Positions 35,740 through 45,098 of a stretch of DNA of 64,000 nt are shown piece by piece. Under the pieces are notes generated by a model, which saw only the letters and a list, made by a program, of their open reading frames with translations, did not search any database and was not told where the DNA came from. How positions within the stretch are numbered: position 1 is the first letter of the stretch; each line of letters opens with the position of its first letter. This DNA is from Oceanospirillum sp048268485. Its GTDB lineage: Bacteria; Pseudomonadota; Gammaproteobacteria; Pseudomonadales; Halomonadaceae. The translations under genes were made by a program, and so were the position numbers. Where the stretch lies: positions 1 through 64,000 of the forward strand of contig JBLWVL010000018.1 in assembly GCA_048268485.1 (NCBI GenBank). The letters run 5' to 3'.

Positions 35740-35826
35740 TGGTGCCCAGAAGAGGACTTGAACCTCCACGGCCATACGGCCACTAGCACCTGAAGCTAGC
35801 GTGTCTACCAATTCCACCACCTGGGC
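35740..35826 (-). tRNA. tRNA-Leu (anticodon CAG), copy 2 of the transcript
   Basis: An 87-base class II tRNA with encoded CCA. The acceptor stem is GCCCAGG paired with the 3' GGGC side, the D-loop is GAATTGGTAGACAC, and the anticodon arm is CTAGC-TTCAGGT-GCTAG, giving CAG (reads CUG). A long variable arm (TGGCCGTATGGCC region) and a T-loop GGTTCAAGTC follow. It is identical to the copy at 35907-35993. Confidence 0.97.
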
Positions 35827-35906
35827 GCAATGCACAGGCAAAACAAAAAGTTGTTTGTACAACCTAGTTGTCACATCAACGGCTTAATCTGCCTAAGATT
35901 AAGAGT

Positions 35907-35993
35907 TGGTGCCCAGAAGAGGACTTGAACCTCCACGGCCATACGGCCACTAGCACCTGAAGCTAGCGTGTCTACCAATTCCACCACCTGGGC
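35907..35993 (-). tRNA. tRNA-Leu (anticodon CAG), copy 1 of the transcript
   Basis: Identical over 87 bases to the copy at 35740-35826, including the encoded CCA end and the CAG anticodon. The two are 80 bp apart and on the same strand, so they are probably co-transcribed. A promoter should lie in the AT-rich stretch 36000-36060. Confidence 0.97.
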
Positions 35994-36172
35994 TGGACAA
36001 CTGGGGGCGTATTATAAGGAGGATTTTTCCTCTTGCAATACTTTTTTGCAGAAAAAACAGTATAAAAAGCAAATTTCTTCGCCAAGTCTTATAATCAGTG
36101 GTACTTTGGTGGGGTAATTAAAAACAAATGATAAATTAAAGAAGATATAGATTGATAAAAAAGGCAAATGAT

Positions 36173-38671
36173 ATGACACGCTGGTCAGTGAAGCAGGATC
36201 CTCAGGCCGATCGTGAAGCTAATAAGTATGATAACCCGGTTCCGAGCCGTGAGTTTATTATGCAATGGCTTGAAAACTACGGGCGCCCCCTAACCCATAT
36301 GCAGCTTTGTGAGCGCATGGGGCTGACCAGTGAAAATGATATTGAAGCATTGCGTCGCCGGCTAAAGGCGATGGAGCGTGATGGTCAGCTATTAAGCAAC
36401 CGTAAAGGGGCTTATGGACTGATCTCAAAAATGCAGTTAGTTAAAGGGCGCATTGAAGCCCATGCTGATGGTTTCGGTTTTTTGATTCCGGATGATGGCG
36501 GTGAAGATCTTTTCCTGTCCAACTATCAGATGAAAACGGTTTATCACGGTGATCTTGTGTTGGCGCGGGTGGTTGGCGTAGATCGTCGCAACCGCAAAGA
36601 AGGCGCAGTTGTTGAAGTTCTGCAGCATAATACACAGGAAATTGTTGGTCGCTACATTATTGAGCATAACGGTATTGGTTATGTCCGACCTGATAATCCC
36701 AAATTACATCACGATGTACTGATTCCTCCGGGACAGGAGTCCGGGGCTGAAGATGGCCAGGTGGTGTGTGTCGAAGTGACCCAGCAGCCAGCCCGTCGTG
36801 CCCATGTTCAGGGGCGGATTAAGGAAGTACTGGGTGATGAGATGGCTCCGGGTATGGAAATTGATATTGCCATCCGTAAACATAATCTGCCGAATGAATT
36901 TCCGGAAGAAGTTCTGGATCAGATCCGCAATATGTCTGATCAGGTTCAGGAGGCTGATAAACGTGATCGTGTAGATCTTCGTCATCTGCCGTTTGTCACC
37001 ATTGATGGTGAAGATGCGAAAGACTTTGATGATGCGGTTTATTGCGAGAAAAAGCGCAGCGGCAACTGGAAACTCTTTGTTGCTATCGCTGATGTTTCAC
37101 ATTACGTCGGTGTTAATACTCCATTGGATCAGGAGGCACACCGCCGAGGAAACTCCGTTTACTTCCCGGGGCAAGTGATTCCTATGCTGCCGGAGTTGCT
37201 CTCCAATGGTCTTTGCTCTTTGAACCCTCATGTCGATCGCCTTGTGATGGTTTGCGAGATGAGTATCAGTGCCAAGGGGGAGATCAGTCGCTACCGCTTC
37301 TGTGAGGCTATTATTAAATCTCAGGCGCGCCTGACGTATACCCAGGTGGGTGCACTTCTGGACGATCCTGAGCTGCCGGATGCCGCTATTTTTAAAGAAA
37401 AATATACTGATCTGGTTCACCCGATTGAAACGCTGTACGGGCTGTACAAACAGCTTCGTATTGCCCGTAGTGAGCGTGGTGCGATTGACTTTGAAACAGT
37501 GGAAACCCGTATCGTTTTTGATGATAACCGCAAAATCGAGCGTATTGTTCCCGTGGTGCGTAACGAAGCCCATAAACTGATCGAAGAGTGCATGCTCTGT
37601 GCAAACGTCGCTTCTGCCCGTTTGCTGGAGAAGTACAAAGTACCCGGGCTGTTCCGTGTCCACAAAGGCCCGAAAGAGCAGCGGCTTGAAAAGCTGAAAT
37701 CTTTCCTGGGTGAACTGGGCTTTGAACTGGGTGGTGGCTTAAAGCCAACGCCGGAAGATTATCAGGAAGTACTTCAGGCGATCGGTGACCGCCCTGATGC
37801 CGGTAATATTCAGACGATGTTGTTGCAATCGTTGTCGCAGGCGGTTTACACGCCGGAGAATGAAGGGCATTTCGGCCTGAACTACAAGGCTTATACGCAT
37901 TTTACTTCACCGATTCGCCGTTACCCGGATCTGCTGCTGCATCGCGCGATTCGCGCCCTGATTCGCAGCGATCTGACCGGTAGTCATCTGCAGCGTTGTG
38001 AAACAACACCAACAGAGCCTCGGGATAAATGGCTGCCGTACAATGAAGCTCAGATGGCCGAGCTGGGTGAGCACTGCTCTATGACAGAGCGGCGTGCGGA
38101 TGATGCCACCTATGATGTTCTTGCGTGGTTGAAGTGCGAATACACAGCGAGTCACGTAGGGGAAAGCTTCACTGGTAAGGTAACAGGTGTTACCGGCTTT
38201 GGGCTCTTTGTACGTTTGGATGAGATCTATGTTGAAGGCTTGGTGCATATCACTGGCTTGCCATCGGATTACTACCAGTTTGATCCTCTGACACAGCGTT
38301 TGCGGGGTGAGCGTAGCGGCCGCGTTTACGGTATGAATGATGAGCTGACCGTCATTGTGGCGCGGGTAGATCTTGATGAACGCAAGATCGACTTTGAGCT
38401 GGATACCAGCCAGCCTGATAATGCCGTGGGACGTAAGCGTAAACCACGTAAGCGCAATATGTCGGATGCTGAAGACAAGCTTTCAAAGGTTGTCGCCTCT
38501 AATGATGCAGCGGACCCGAACCGGAAAAGCGATCGTGGTGACACCTCTGGCAAACCGAAGCATAAAGGTGGAAGAAAGAAAAAGCTGAAGCCAGCTGAAA
38601 AGGGGCGCTCGGGCCTGAATGATGATCTCAGGAAAAAGCGACCTAAGAAGAAAAAAGTAAAAAAAGATTAA
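36173..38671 (+). CDS. rnr: Ribonuclease R
   Basis: An 832-residue 3'-5' exoribonuclease that degrades structured RNA and takes part in rRNA and tmRNA-linked quality control. Order of domains: an N-terminal winged helix (about 35-95, MQLCERMGLTSENDIEALRRRLKAMERDGQL), two cold-shock domains, the RNB catalytic domain with DGEDAKDFDDAVYCEK (metal-binding Asp cluster near residue 290) and HFTSPIRRYPDLLLHRAI, an S1 domain (about 645-725), and a long Lys/Arg-rich tail ending KKRPKKKKVKKD. The start at 36173 follows AAGG. rlmB follows on the same strand, as in E. coli. Confidence 0.96.
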   Translation: MTRWSVKQDPQADREANKYDNPVPSREFIMQWLENYGRPLTHMQLCERMGLTSENDIEALRRRLKAMERDGQLLSNRKGAYGLISKMQLVKGRIEAHADGFGFLIPDDGGEDLFLSNYQMKTVYHGDLVLARVVGVDRRNRKEGAVVEVLQHNTQEIVGRYIIEHNGIGYVRPDNPKLHHDVLIPPGQESGAEDGQVVCVEVTQQPARRAHVQGRIKEVLGDEMAPGMEIDIAIRKHNLPNEFPEEVLDQIRNMSDQVQEADKRDRVDLRHLPFVTIDGEDAKDFDDAVYCEKKRSGNWKLFVAIADVSHYVGVNTPLDQEAHRRGNSVYFPGQVIPMLPELLSNGLCSLNPHVDRLVMVCEMSISAKGEISRYRFCEAIIKSQARLTYTQVGALLDDPELPDAAIFKEKYTDLVHPIETLYGLYKQLRIARSERGAIDFETVETRIVFDDNRKIERIVPVVRNEAHKLIEECMLCANVASARLLEKYKVPGLFRVHKGPKEQRLEKLKSFLGELGFELGGGLKPTPEDYQEVLQAIGDRPDAGNIQTMLLQSLSQAVYTPENEGHFGLNYKAYTHFTSPIRRYPDLLLHRAIRALIRSDLTGSHLQRCETTPTEPRDKWLPYNEAQMAELGEHCSMTERRADDATYDVLAWLKCEYTASHVGESFTGKVTGVTGFGLFVRLDEIYVEGLVHITGLPSDYYQFDPLTQRLRGERSGRVYGMNDELTVIVARVDLDERKIDFELDTSQPDNAVGRKRKPRKRNMSDAEDKLSKVVASNDAADPNRKSDRGDTSGKPKHKGGRKKKLKPAEKGRSGLNDDLRKKRPKKKKVKKD

Positions 38672-38741
38672 GATTAAGCAGTTGCGTAGCTACGGAGATA
38701 CCCGGTTTCCTGTTGCTGCCTGTCTGCCTTAATATTTCCCG

Positions 38742-38766
38742 ACAGGGCTCTGATTCAGAGCCCTGT
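38742..38766 (+). terminator. Strong hairpin after rnr
   Basis: A 12-bp perfect inverted repeat (ACAGGGCTCTGA with TCAGAGCCCTGT around one T) followed by TTCCG. The T-tract is short, so it may act as an attenuator or an mRNA-stabilising end between rnr and rlmB. Confidence 0.65.
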
Positions 38767-38842
38767 TTCCGTATCAGGCCGCAAGGCGGCAGAAATCGAT
38801 AGTGCAGCACCGGGCTGCCAGAAACTGTAATCAGGTACGTTA

Positions 38843-39685
38843 GTGAAACAACACAGAAATGAACGCCCCCAAAACAGAAGTGAGCGTCCTCAGCATGGCG
38901 GTGGCAAAAAACAGCAGAGCAGACGTAAAGCCCCTAAGAAACCGTCGGTTGAAGCGGTGTTTGGCATCCATGCGGTCACCAGTCTTCTGGAGCGTCAGCC
39001 TGAACAGGTGATCAGTCTTCATCTTATGAAAGGGCGTGACGATGAGAAGCTGGATAAGATTGCTCGTTTGGCCTTACAGATCGGTTTGCAGCAGGAGCAG
39101 GCGGAGCGTGATGTGCTGGACGAAATGACCGGCGGGTTAGTCCATCAGGGGGTTGTTGCCGTCTGTAAGCCGTTGAAAACCTATAGTGAGCAATGGCTGT
39201 TTGAGCGGCTTTCAGAGAAATCATCACCCTTATTATTGGTGTTGGATGGTGTAACTGATCCGCACAACCTTGGAGCGGTACTACGAACGGCTGATGCTGC
39301 AGGTGCTGATGCGGTCATTGTTCCCAAAGATAAGTCAGCTACCCTGAATGCCACAGTACGTAAGGTCGCTTGTGGTGCTGCTGAAGTGATGCCGGTTGTT
39401 AGTGTTACAAACCTTTCCCGTTGTCTGGGTGAGTTAAAACAGCATGGTGTCTGGGTTATGGGTACAGCAGGTGAGGCCGGTCAGGGGTTATATGAAACCG
39501 ACCTAACCGGCCCGACTGCTCTGGTGATGGGGGCGGAAGGCAAGGGGATGCGTCGCCTGACCCGTGAACACTGCGACCTGCTGGTTAATCTGCCGATGGC
39601 CGGTGAAGTCAGTAGTTTGAATGTTTCTGTTGCCACTGGCGTATGTCTCTACGAGGCGGTTCGTCAGCGTCAGCAAAAAGGCTGA
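38843..39685 (+). CDS. rlmB: 23S rRNA (guanosine-2'-O-)-methyltransferase RlmB
   Basis: A 280-residue SpoU-family methyltransferase modifying G2251 in the peptidyl-transferase loop of 23S rRNA. The N-terminal extension of about 30 residues is strongly basic (RNERPQNRSERPQHGGGKKQQ). The substrate-binding domain follows (VFGIHAVTSLL), then the knotted SPOUT domain with LDGVTDPHNLGAVLRTADAAG, VMGAEGKGMRRLT and NLPMAGEVSSLNVSVATGV. The start is GTG at 38843. It is downstream of rnr and upstream of the rpsF operon. Confidence 0.95.
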   Translation: MKQHRNERPQNRSERPQHGGGKKQQSRRKAPKKPSVEAVFGIHAVTSLLERQPEQVISLHLMKGRDDEKLDKIARLALQIGLQQEQAERDVLDEMTGGLVHQGVVAVCKPLKTYSEQWLFERLSEKSSPLLLVLDGVTDPHNLGAVLRTADAAGADAVIVPKDKSATLNATVRKVACGAAEVMPVVSVTNLSRCLGELKQHGVWVMGTAGEAGQGLYETDLTGPTALVMGAEGKGMRRLTREHCDLLVNLPMAGEVSSLNVSVATGVCLYEAVRQRQQKG

Positions 39686-39861
39686 AGATTGTGATGTCCA
39701 TAGTTTTTCATGGGACTGAAGCTAATTCTGGCGAATTGTCTTGCGTCTTTCTGGCAGGGTCTGTAAGATCTCGCGGTTGTTTTTAAACAACGTTTCTTTC
39801 CACTCCTTGCTTTTCTGGGGAACAAACCCTTTGAGAAGCTGTAAAACCGTAAGGAGCTATA

Positions 39862-40281
39862 ATGCGTCATTACGAAGTTGTGTTCATGGTTCATCCGGAC
39901 CAGAGCGAACAGGTTCCAGCAATGATCGAGCGTTACACCAGTCTGGTACAGGACAATGGTGGTTCGGTTCATCGTATGGAAGATTGGGGTCGTCGTCATC
40001 TGGCATACCCAATTAACAAGATTCACAAAGCTCACTACGTTCTGATGAACGTTGAGACAACCAGTGAGGTTGTTGACGAGCTGACTGAGATCTTCCGTTA
40101 CAACGATGCGATCATCCGTAATCTGGTTGTTCGTACTAAAAATGCTGTAACAGAAGCATCTCCGGTAAAAGCAGAAGCCTCTCGTGAAGATCGTCGTGAC
40201 GATCGTAAACCAGAGCGTGCTCCGGAAGCCCAGGCTGAATCTAAAGAAGAAGTAGCTCCAGCTGCTGACTCTGAAGAGTAA
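39862..40281 (+). CDS. rpsF: Ribosomal protein bS6
   Basis: A 139-residue 30S ribosomal protein that binds 16S rRNA with bS18. The family core is MRHYEVVFMVHPDQSEQVPAMIERYTSLV and IHRMEDWGRRHLAYPINKIHKAHYVLMNVE. The C-terminal tail (about 100-139) is acidic and Ala/Glu-rich, a site of RimK glutamylation in some species. AAGGAG is seven bases before the ATG. It leads the rpsF-rpsR-DUF2232-rplI transcript. Confidence 0.97.
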   Translation: MRHYEVVFMVHPDQSEQVPAMIERYTSLVQDNGGSVHRMEDWGRRHLAYPINKIHKAHYVLMNVETTSEVVDELTEIFRYNDAIIRNLVVRTKNAVTEASPVKAEASREDRRDDRKPERAPEAQAESKEEVAPAADSEE

Positions 40282-40311
40282 TTTTTAACAGACTTATTGG
40301 GAGTATATTCC

Positions 40312-40539
40312 ATGGCACGTTTTTTCCGTCGTCGTAAGTTCTGCCGTTTCACCGCTGAAGGTGTAGATCAGATCGATTATAAAGACATCGAAACTCTGAA
40401 AAGCTACATCACTGAAACTGGCAAGATCGTTCCAAGCCGTATCACTGGTACTAAAGCACGTTATCAGCGTCAGCTGGCTACCGCTATTAAGCGCGCCCGC
40501 TACCTGGCTCTGCTGCCGTACACAGACGGCCACCAGTAA
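40312..40539 (+). CDS. rpsR: Ribosomal protein bS18
   Basis: A 75-residue 30S protein, partner of bS6. It begins MARFFRRRKFCRFT and contains DYKDIETLKSYITETGKIVPSRITGTKARYQRQLATAIKRARYLALLPY, the normal family sequence. The start at 40312 is chosen over a GTG-type start at 40297 because of GGGAG upstream and the family N-terminus. It lies 30 bp after rpsF. Confidence 0.97.
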   Translation: MARFFRRRKFCRFTAEGVDQIDYKDIETLKSYITETGKIVPSRITGTKARYQRQLATAIKRARYLALLPYTDGHQ

Positions 40540-40565
40540 GATTTAAAACGATATAAGGCAGGTGC

Positions 40566-41432
40566 ATGCGTTCTATCGCACAATATGCACTAAAATCGCG
40601 GACTAACGCGATTATAGCAACAGCGTTAAGTGCAGCTATTCCATTTTTATTCTGGATTGCTGCCGCTGTTGTCAGTGTGGTCACCCTGAGAAAGGGTGGT
40701 AAAGATGGCAGTCAGGTGATGCTTTGGGGCTCGCTGCCTGCTCTCTTCTGGTTTGCTCAGGGCGACCTAACCCCAGCGTTTGTAATAATCGGTGCCTATA
40801 TTATGGCGCTGGTGCTGAGACAAAGTGTCAGCTGGTCACAAACACTGTTGGTGGGCGCTGGTATCGGAACTGTTACCGCAAGTACAGTTCAGTGGTTACC
40901 GCCGGAATTAATGCTTGATCTTGCCCAGGCAAGTCGGGAAATGATTCTGAGTGAAGCTGAACTGGCGGAGAATCCAGGTATTGAGCTTGACCAGTTTTTG
41001 GTTGGGCTTTTCTCTGGTGTAATCTCTGCGGTGCATGCACTGATGATGACGGGGAGTCTTATGCTGGCCCGTTTCTGGCAAGCTGCTCTGTATAATCCGG
41101 GTGGTTTCCAGAAAGAATTTCATCAGCTGCGTCTTCCGGTCTGGGCAGGTCTGGTTTTAGGTGGCATGGTTGTTTTCGGTGCGGGTATTACCCCCGAAGC
41201 AATCAAGTGGATTCCTTCGCTGACACTGCCGCTGGTTTTTGCCTGTATCGCTTTAGTACATGCTGTTGTAACGATCAAACAACTGAGTTCGTTTTGGCTG
41301 ACAGCCTTCTATTTTGTGCTGTTTTTTGCCGGACACTCACTGTACGTATTGATGATTTTTGTGGCGCTGCTTGATAGTAGTCTGAATTTTCGAAAGAGGC
41401 TGATGAAGCCTTCAGATAATGACGCGCCATAA
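40566..41432 (+). CDS. DUF2232 membrane protein
   Basis: A 288-residue inner-membrane protein with eight or so hydrophobic helices, of the DUF2232 family (YybS-like), found between rpsR and rplI in many Pseudomonas-like gammaproteobacteria. Function is not established. Visible features are FLFWIAAAVVSVVTLRKGGKDG near the N-terminus and the C-terminal segment FAGHSLYVLMIFVALLDSSLNFRKRL. It follows rpsR by 26 bp and precedes rplI by 20 bp, so it is in the same transcript. Confidence 0.88.
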   Translation: MRSIAQYALKSRTNAIIATALSAAIPFLFWIAAAVVSVVTLRKGGKDGSQVMLWGSLPALFWFAQGDLTPAFVIIGAYIMALVLRQSVSWSQTLLVGAGIGTVTASTVQWLPPELMLDLAQASREMILSEAELAENPGIELDQFLVGLFSGVISAVHALMMTGSLMLARFWQAALYNPGGFQKEFHQLRLPVWAGLVLGGMVVFGAGITPEAIKWIPSLTLPLVFACIALVHAVVTIKQLSSFWLTAFYFVLFFAGHSLYVLMIFVALLDSSLNFRKRLMKPSDNDAP

Positions 41433-41452
41433 AATAGAAAGAGGTTAACGAG

Positions 41453-41902
41453 ATGGAAGTTATTCTGCTCGAGAAAGTAGGCAAACTGGGTGGCTTAGGC
41501 GACAAAGTAACCGTTAAGCCTGGTTATGGCCGCAACTTCCTGTTGCCATACGGCAAAGCTGTAGTAGCAACAGAAGCAAACATTGCTGAGTTCGAAACCC
41601 GCCGTGCTGAGCTTGAAGCTCAGGCTGCAGAGATCAAAGCTGAAGCAGAAGCTCGTGCTGCTGCTCTGGGTGAGATTGAACTGTCTATCGGTGCTAAAGC
41701 TGGTGACGAAGGTAAGCTGTTCGGCTCTATCGGTACACGTGACCTGGCAGAAGCAATCAGCTCTGCTGGCATCGATGTAGCGAAAAGCGAAGTTCGTCTG
41801 CCGGAAGGCCCGATTCGCACCGTTGGTGAATTCGACGTTGCAATCCAGCTGCACAGCGATGTTATGACTTCAGTTCGCGTTATCGTGACATCTGAAGAAT
41901 AA
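41453..41902 (+). CDS. rplI: Ribosomal protein bL9
   Basis: A 149-residue 50S protein that bridges adjacent ribosomes. The N-terminal RNA-binding domain is MEVILLEKVGKLGGLGDKVTVKPGYGRNFLLPYGKAV. A long connecting helix follows (residues about 41-75, Ala/Glu-rich), and the C-terminal domain has KLFGSIGTRDLAEAI and VRLPEGPIRTVGEFDVAIQLH. Length is exactly that of E. coli L9. AAAGAGG is upstream of the ATG. A terminator follows. Confidence 0.97.
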   Translation: MEVILLEKVGKLGGLGDKVTVKPGYGRNFLLPYGKAVVATEANIAEFETRRAELEAQAAEIKAEAEARAAALGEIELSIGAKAGDEGKLFGSIGTRDLAEAISSAGIDVAKSEVRLPEGPIRTVGEFDVAIQLHSDVMTSVRVIVTSEE

Positions 41903-41921
41903 GATCTGCTGGTCAGCTCTG

Positions 41922-41957
41922 AAAGGCACTTTGGGTTATCCCAGGTGCCTTTTTTTA
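41922..41957 (+). terminator. Terminator of the rpsF-rplI operon
   Basis: AAGGCAC pairs with GTGCCTT, extended inside by TGGG/CCCA around TTAT, followed by TTTTTTATTCC. It lies about 20 bp after the rplI stop. Confidence 0.88.
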
Positions 41958-42107
41958 TTCCTTTTTTTTAGTATATCGTTAGGCACCTGAAATATTGACA
42001 TAAGCTTTTCCCGGTGTTGCCTCTTCTTCTTTTGTCATCTTTACCGGCACTAATTTTCAGATACACTTAATTTTCACTTCATCTTTACGCAGGAGAATCT
42101 CAGGTTT

Positions 42108-43511
42108 ATGGCCGAACGAACTGATACCGATAAGCAAACCGAAGCTCTCAAAATCCCTCCCTACTCACTGGAGGCGGAACGATCGGTGTTGGGTGGTCTG
42201 CTGCTGGATAATGAAGCCTGGGATGCCGTAGCTGAACGTATCAGTGCCCATGACTTTTACCGTCGTGACCATAAGCTGATCTTTAACGCGATGATGGAGC
42301 TGGCTGAACGTGCCCAGCCGTTTGATGTGATTACCATCTCTGAGCTGCTTGAAGACCGTAAAGAGCTGGATCAGGTCGGTGGTCTGGCATATCTGGCTGA
42401 GGTGGCCCGTAATACGCCATCTGCCAGTAATATTGTGGCTTACGCTTCAATTGTGCAGGAGCGTTCAACGCTGCGCCAGATGATTCATGCCGCCAATAAG
42501 ATTGCTGAAAGCGCCTATGATACTGAAGGGCGAACCTCTGATGAACTGCTGAATGAGGCTGAACAACTGGTATTCGCCATTGCTGAAAACCGGCCCAAGG
42601 TGGGTGGGCCAGAAGGTGTGGTTTCCATTCTGCAAAAAACGGTTGACCGCATTGATGAGCTTTATCGTCTGGATTCTTCTATGACAGGTATTGCTACAGG
42701 TTTTACTGATCTGGACGGTATGACATCTGGTCTGCAGCCCTCTGATCTGGTTATTGTTGCCGGGCGTCCATCGATGGGTAAAACCACCTTTGCCATGAAT
42801 ATTGTTGAGAACGTTGCCCTGACCCAGGATAAACCTGTGGTGGTGTTCAGTATGGAGATGCCCAGTGATTCCCTGATGCTGCGTATGCTCTCTTCCCTGG
42901 GACGTATCGATCAGACTAAGGTGCGTACCGGTAAGCTGGATGATGACGATTGGCCACGGCTTATGTCGGCAGTCAACTTGCTGGAAAAGAAAAAACTCTT
43001 TATTGACGATACAGCGGGTCTAAGCCCCAGTGAGATGCGCTCCCGAGTGCGCCGTCTGCACCGTGAGAATGGCGATATAGGTCTGGTGATGATCGATTAT
43101 CTTCAGCTGATGCGTGTTCCGGGGTTGGCAGATAACCGTACTGGTGAGATTTCAGAGATCTCCCGCTCCCTTAAGGCGTTGGCCAAAGAGTTTAATTGCC
43201 CTGTGATTGCGCTGTCACAGCTGAACCGTAGTCTGGAGCAGCGCCCGAATAAACGACCTGTTATGTCAGATCTGCGTGAGTCCGGTGCTATCGAGCAGGA
43301 TGCGGATGTTATCGCCTTTATCTATCGTGATGAGGTGTATAACAAAGAGGATGAAGCAAACAAAGGGATTGCAGAGGTTATTATTGGCAAGCAGCGTAAT
43401 GGCCCTATTGGCAGTGTTAAGCTCGCTTTCCGGGGGCAGTTTACCCGCTTTGAAGACCTGGCCCCGGAGCATTACGCGCAGTACGTTGAAGCCATGGGCG
43501 GTGAAGAATAG
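42108..43511 (+). CDS. dnaB: Replicative DNA helicase DnaB
   Basis: A 467-residue hexameric 5'-3' helicase that unwinds the replication fork and recruits DnaG primase. The N-terminal domain has PPYSLEAERSVLGGLLLDNEAWD (residues about 17-115). A linker and the RecA-like motor domain follow, with Walker A GRPSMGKTTFAMNIVEN near residue 220, Walker B VMIDYLQLM and the arginine finger region SDLRESGAIEQDADVI. Length matches E. coli DnaB (471). CAGGAG precedes the ATG. It has its own promoter region after the rplI terminator. Confidence 0.97.
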   Translation: MAERTDTDKQTEALKIPPYSLEAERSVLGGLLLDNEAWDAVAERISAHDFYRRDHKLIFNAMMELAERAQPFDVITISELLEDRKELDQVGGLAYLAEVARNTPSASNIVAYASIVQERSTLRQMIHAANKIAESAYDTEGRTSDELLNEAEQLVFAIAENRPKVGGPEGVVSILQKTVDRIDELYRLDSSMTGIATGFTDLDGMTSGLQPSDLVIVAGRPSMGKTTFAMNIVENVALTQDKPVVVFSMEMPSDSLMLRMLSSLGRIDQTKVRTGKLDDDDWPRLMSAVNLLEKKKLFIDDTAGLSPSEMRSRVRRLHRENGDIGLVMIDYLQLMRVPGLADNRTGEISEISRSLKALAKEFNCPVIALSQLNRSLEQRPNKRPVMSDLRESGAIEQDADVIAFIYRDEVYNKEDEANKGIAEVIIGKQRNGPIGSVKLAFRGQFTRFEDLAPEHYAQYVEAMGGEE

Positions 43512-43524
43512 ACTGGCAAACCCC

Positions 43525-44025
43525 TTAACACAGCATGCACTGCTGACGGCGGCGGTCATAATGCTCAGTCAGGGTGCGAGTGGCTTCAGCGGCATCAAAT
43601 ACCCCCAGTAACTCTGAGCGGTAATCAGCCGTATAGAAGAGCATCAGCTTGTCTGATGCTTTTTCGCTATCAGGCTTTAGCAGGTAGCCGCTGAAAGCTG
43701 TGCCAAATACTCCATAGAAGCGCGGGAGTTCAGGAGGCGTATCCTGCTCTCTGAGCTGCCGGGCTTCAATCTGGCTCATAGGGATAGCAGGGGTGGTCAA
43801 AGGCTTCAGTATAAAACGCTCAGCATGCTCTTTTAATGCTGCTTCCGACGTAAAATAACCCAACATCAAACTGTTTTCAGGCTGGTCAGAAAGCCAGAAA
43901 AGTGCAAAATTTTGCTTTTTCTGATCAGTGAAGGCAGCCAGCTCACCGGGTTCTTGCTGAATGCCTGCTGCTGAGTAGCTTTTACGGAAAATACAGAAAT
44001 GTCCATCAATATCATGTGTTGGCAT
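43525..44025 (-). CDS. Hypothetical protein, 166 residues
   Basis: I do not recognise this protein. It is a soluble, mixed alpha/beta protein without signal peptide or membrane segment. Blocks that look conserved are FALFWLSDQPENSLMLGYFTSEAALKEHAERFIL and PRFYGVFGTAFSGYLLKPDSEKASDKLMLFYTADYRSELLGVF, which look like two repeats of a similar hydrophobic-strand-helix pattern. It ends CMLC. It is convergent with dnaB (13 bp apart) and 100 bp before the DUF3392 gene downstream on the same strand reads the other way round in order; no function is suggested by context. Confidence 0.6.
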   Translation of the reverse strand: MPTHDIDGHFCIFRKSYSAAGIQQEPGELAAFTDQKKQNFALFWLSDQPENSLMLGYFTSEAALKEHAERFILKPLTTPAIPMSQIEARQLREQDTPPELPRFYGVFGTAFSGYLLKPDSEKASDKLMLFYTADYRSELLGVFDAAEATRTLTEHYDRRRQQCMLC

Positions 44026-44125
44026 GGCGGGTTCTCCTGTGGCGCATTATTCACATACTCGGTTTTCGGGTCTGCGTGCCTGACGTGGAAAATCATGAAT
44101 TCCGGGCTATAGAGCGCTCCTTGAA

Positions 44126-44458
44126 TCAGATCTGACGGCGTCTTTCTGCCAGTAAACCTACCAATAGGAAGAGGAGCATAATGGCGGGTGCAAGGTAGAG
44201 ACCTGGGATGCGGTTGATAATGTCTTCCAGTACCGGAGTGGCATACACGGTGAGAGCACCATAGCCAAAAGCACAGAGCACAACAAAGCCGATCAGCCGG
44301 ACAATGTATGGATAAGGACGCAGCTGCTGCTTAACAATACGGTTTATCTCATCGCCATAAATAACCAGCAGGGTGGCTATAAGAGCAAGTGCGATATTAT
44401 CGCTGTGCGGGCGAATCCAGTCTGCCATAGTAAGAAGCAGTTCATGAAGCATTGCCAT
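44126..44458 (-). CDS. DUF3392 small membrane protein
   Basis: A 110-residue protein with three hydrophobic helices (about 20-40, 54-74 and 85-105), a short loop DEINRIVKQQLRPYPYIVR between the first two, and the C-terminal LLAERRRQI typical of the DUF3392 family found in Vibrio and related marine bacteria. Function unknown; probably in the inner membrane. Upstream of the 166-residue hypothetical gene on the same strand. Confidence 0.78.
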   Translation of the reverse strand: MAMLHELLLTMADWIRPHSDNIALALIATLLVIYGDEINRIVKQQLRPYPYIVRLIGFVVLCAFGYGALTVYATPVLEDIINRIPGLYLAPAIMLLFLLVGLLAERRRQI

Positions 44459-44706
44459 AGGGTAAGATTCCTTGCTTGAGTAAAATAGTTAGTTTACTGA
44501 TTGCTTTTTGAACCACCAGCTAAAAAAGTAAGAACCTTTAACGGATTGTATTTCGACTTACGACATTTTGTTGTTTTCTAACTTGTCTCTTGCGGAATAA
44601 GCCCTATAATCCTTCGCCTTTCGTGTAAGTGAACGGATTAGGTTTCACATTTCTCCGCTCAGGCAACTTTGTTTAAAACACTTGGCTCAACATAAAAGGA
44701 GCATTC

Positions 44707-45006
44707 ATGGCTGGTAACTTCCGTCCCGGAGCACGCCGACAACGCGCACCTAAACTTCAAGGTAAGGGGAAACTGGAATCTGTTGTTACGGAAGGACCGT
44801 TTCAGGAATGGCTGGGAATGCCTGAGTTGTACCGCCATGCCTTGATTGTGGATGGCGTTACATACTCCTACCAGACTGAAGATCCGGAGCTCTCTGTGAG
44901 TGAAGGTGATATTGTGGTGTTCCGCTACAAAGAGAACAAACAAGGCAACTGGATTGACCGTAACTCTCTGGGAGTCTGGATCGATCCGGCGACATATAAC
45001 CAGTAA
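44707..45006 (+). CDS. Small hypothetical protein, 99 residues
   Basis: Not recognised. The N-terminal 20 residues are basic (AGNFRPGARRQRAPKLQGKGK). The rest is a compact beta-rich segment (LYRHALIVDGVTYSYQTEDPELSVSEGDIVVFRYKENKQGNWIDRNSLGVW) with the strand pattern and aromatic spacing of an OB or cold-shock-like fold, which could suit nucleic-acid binding. AAAGGAGC ends seven bases before the ATG, a strong ribosome site, so I think it is real. It is convergent with the prephenate dehydratase gene. Confidence 0.68.
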   Translation: MAGNFRPGARRQRAPKLQGKGKLESVVTEGPFQEWLGMPELYRHALIVDGVTYSYQTEDPELSVSEGDIVVFRYKENKQGNWIDRNSLGVWIDPATYNQ

Positions 45007-45098
45007 TTGTTTCTGTTGATTATTCTGGCGGGAGCATTGCTCCCGCTGTTTTATTAATTTGTCATGCTTGTTTTCTGTTCCGAATTCGTTTGCCTGTG

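Noticed and set aside
35601..35786. 61-residue plus-strand frame reaching into the tRNA
   Set aside because: It overlaps the tRNA terminator and the tRNA-Leu gene.
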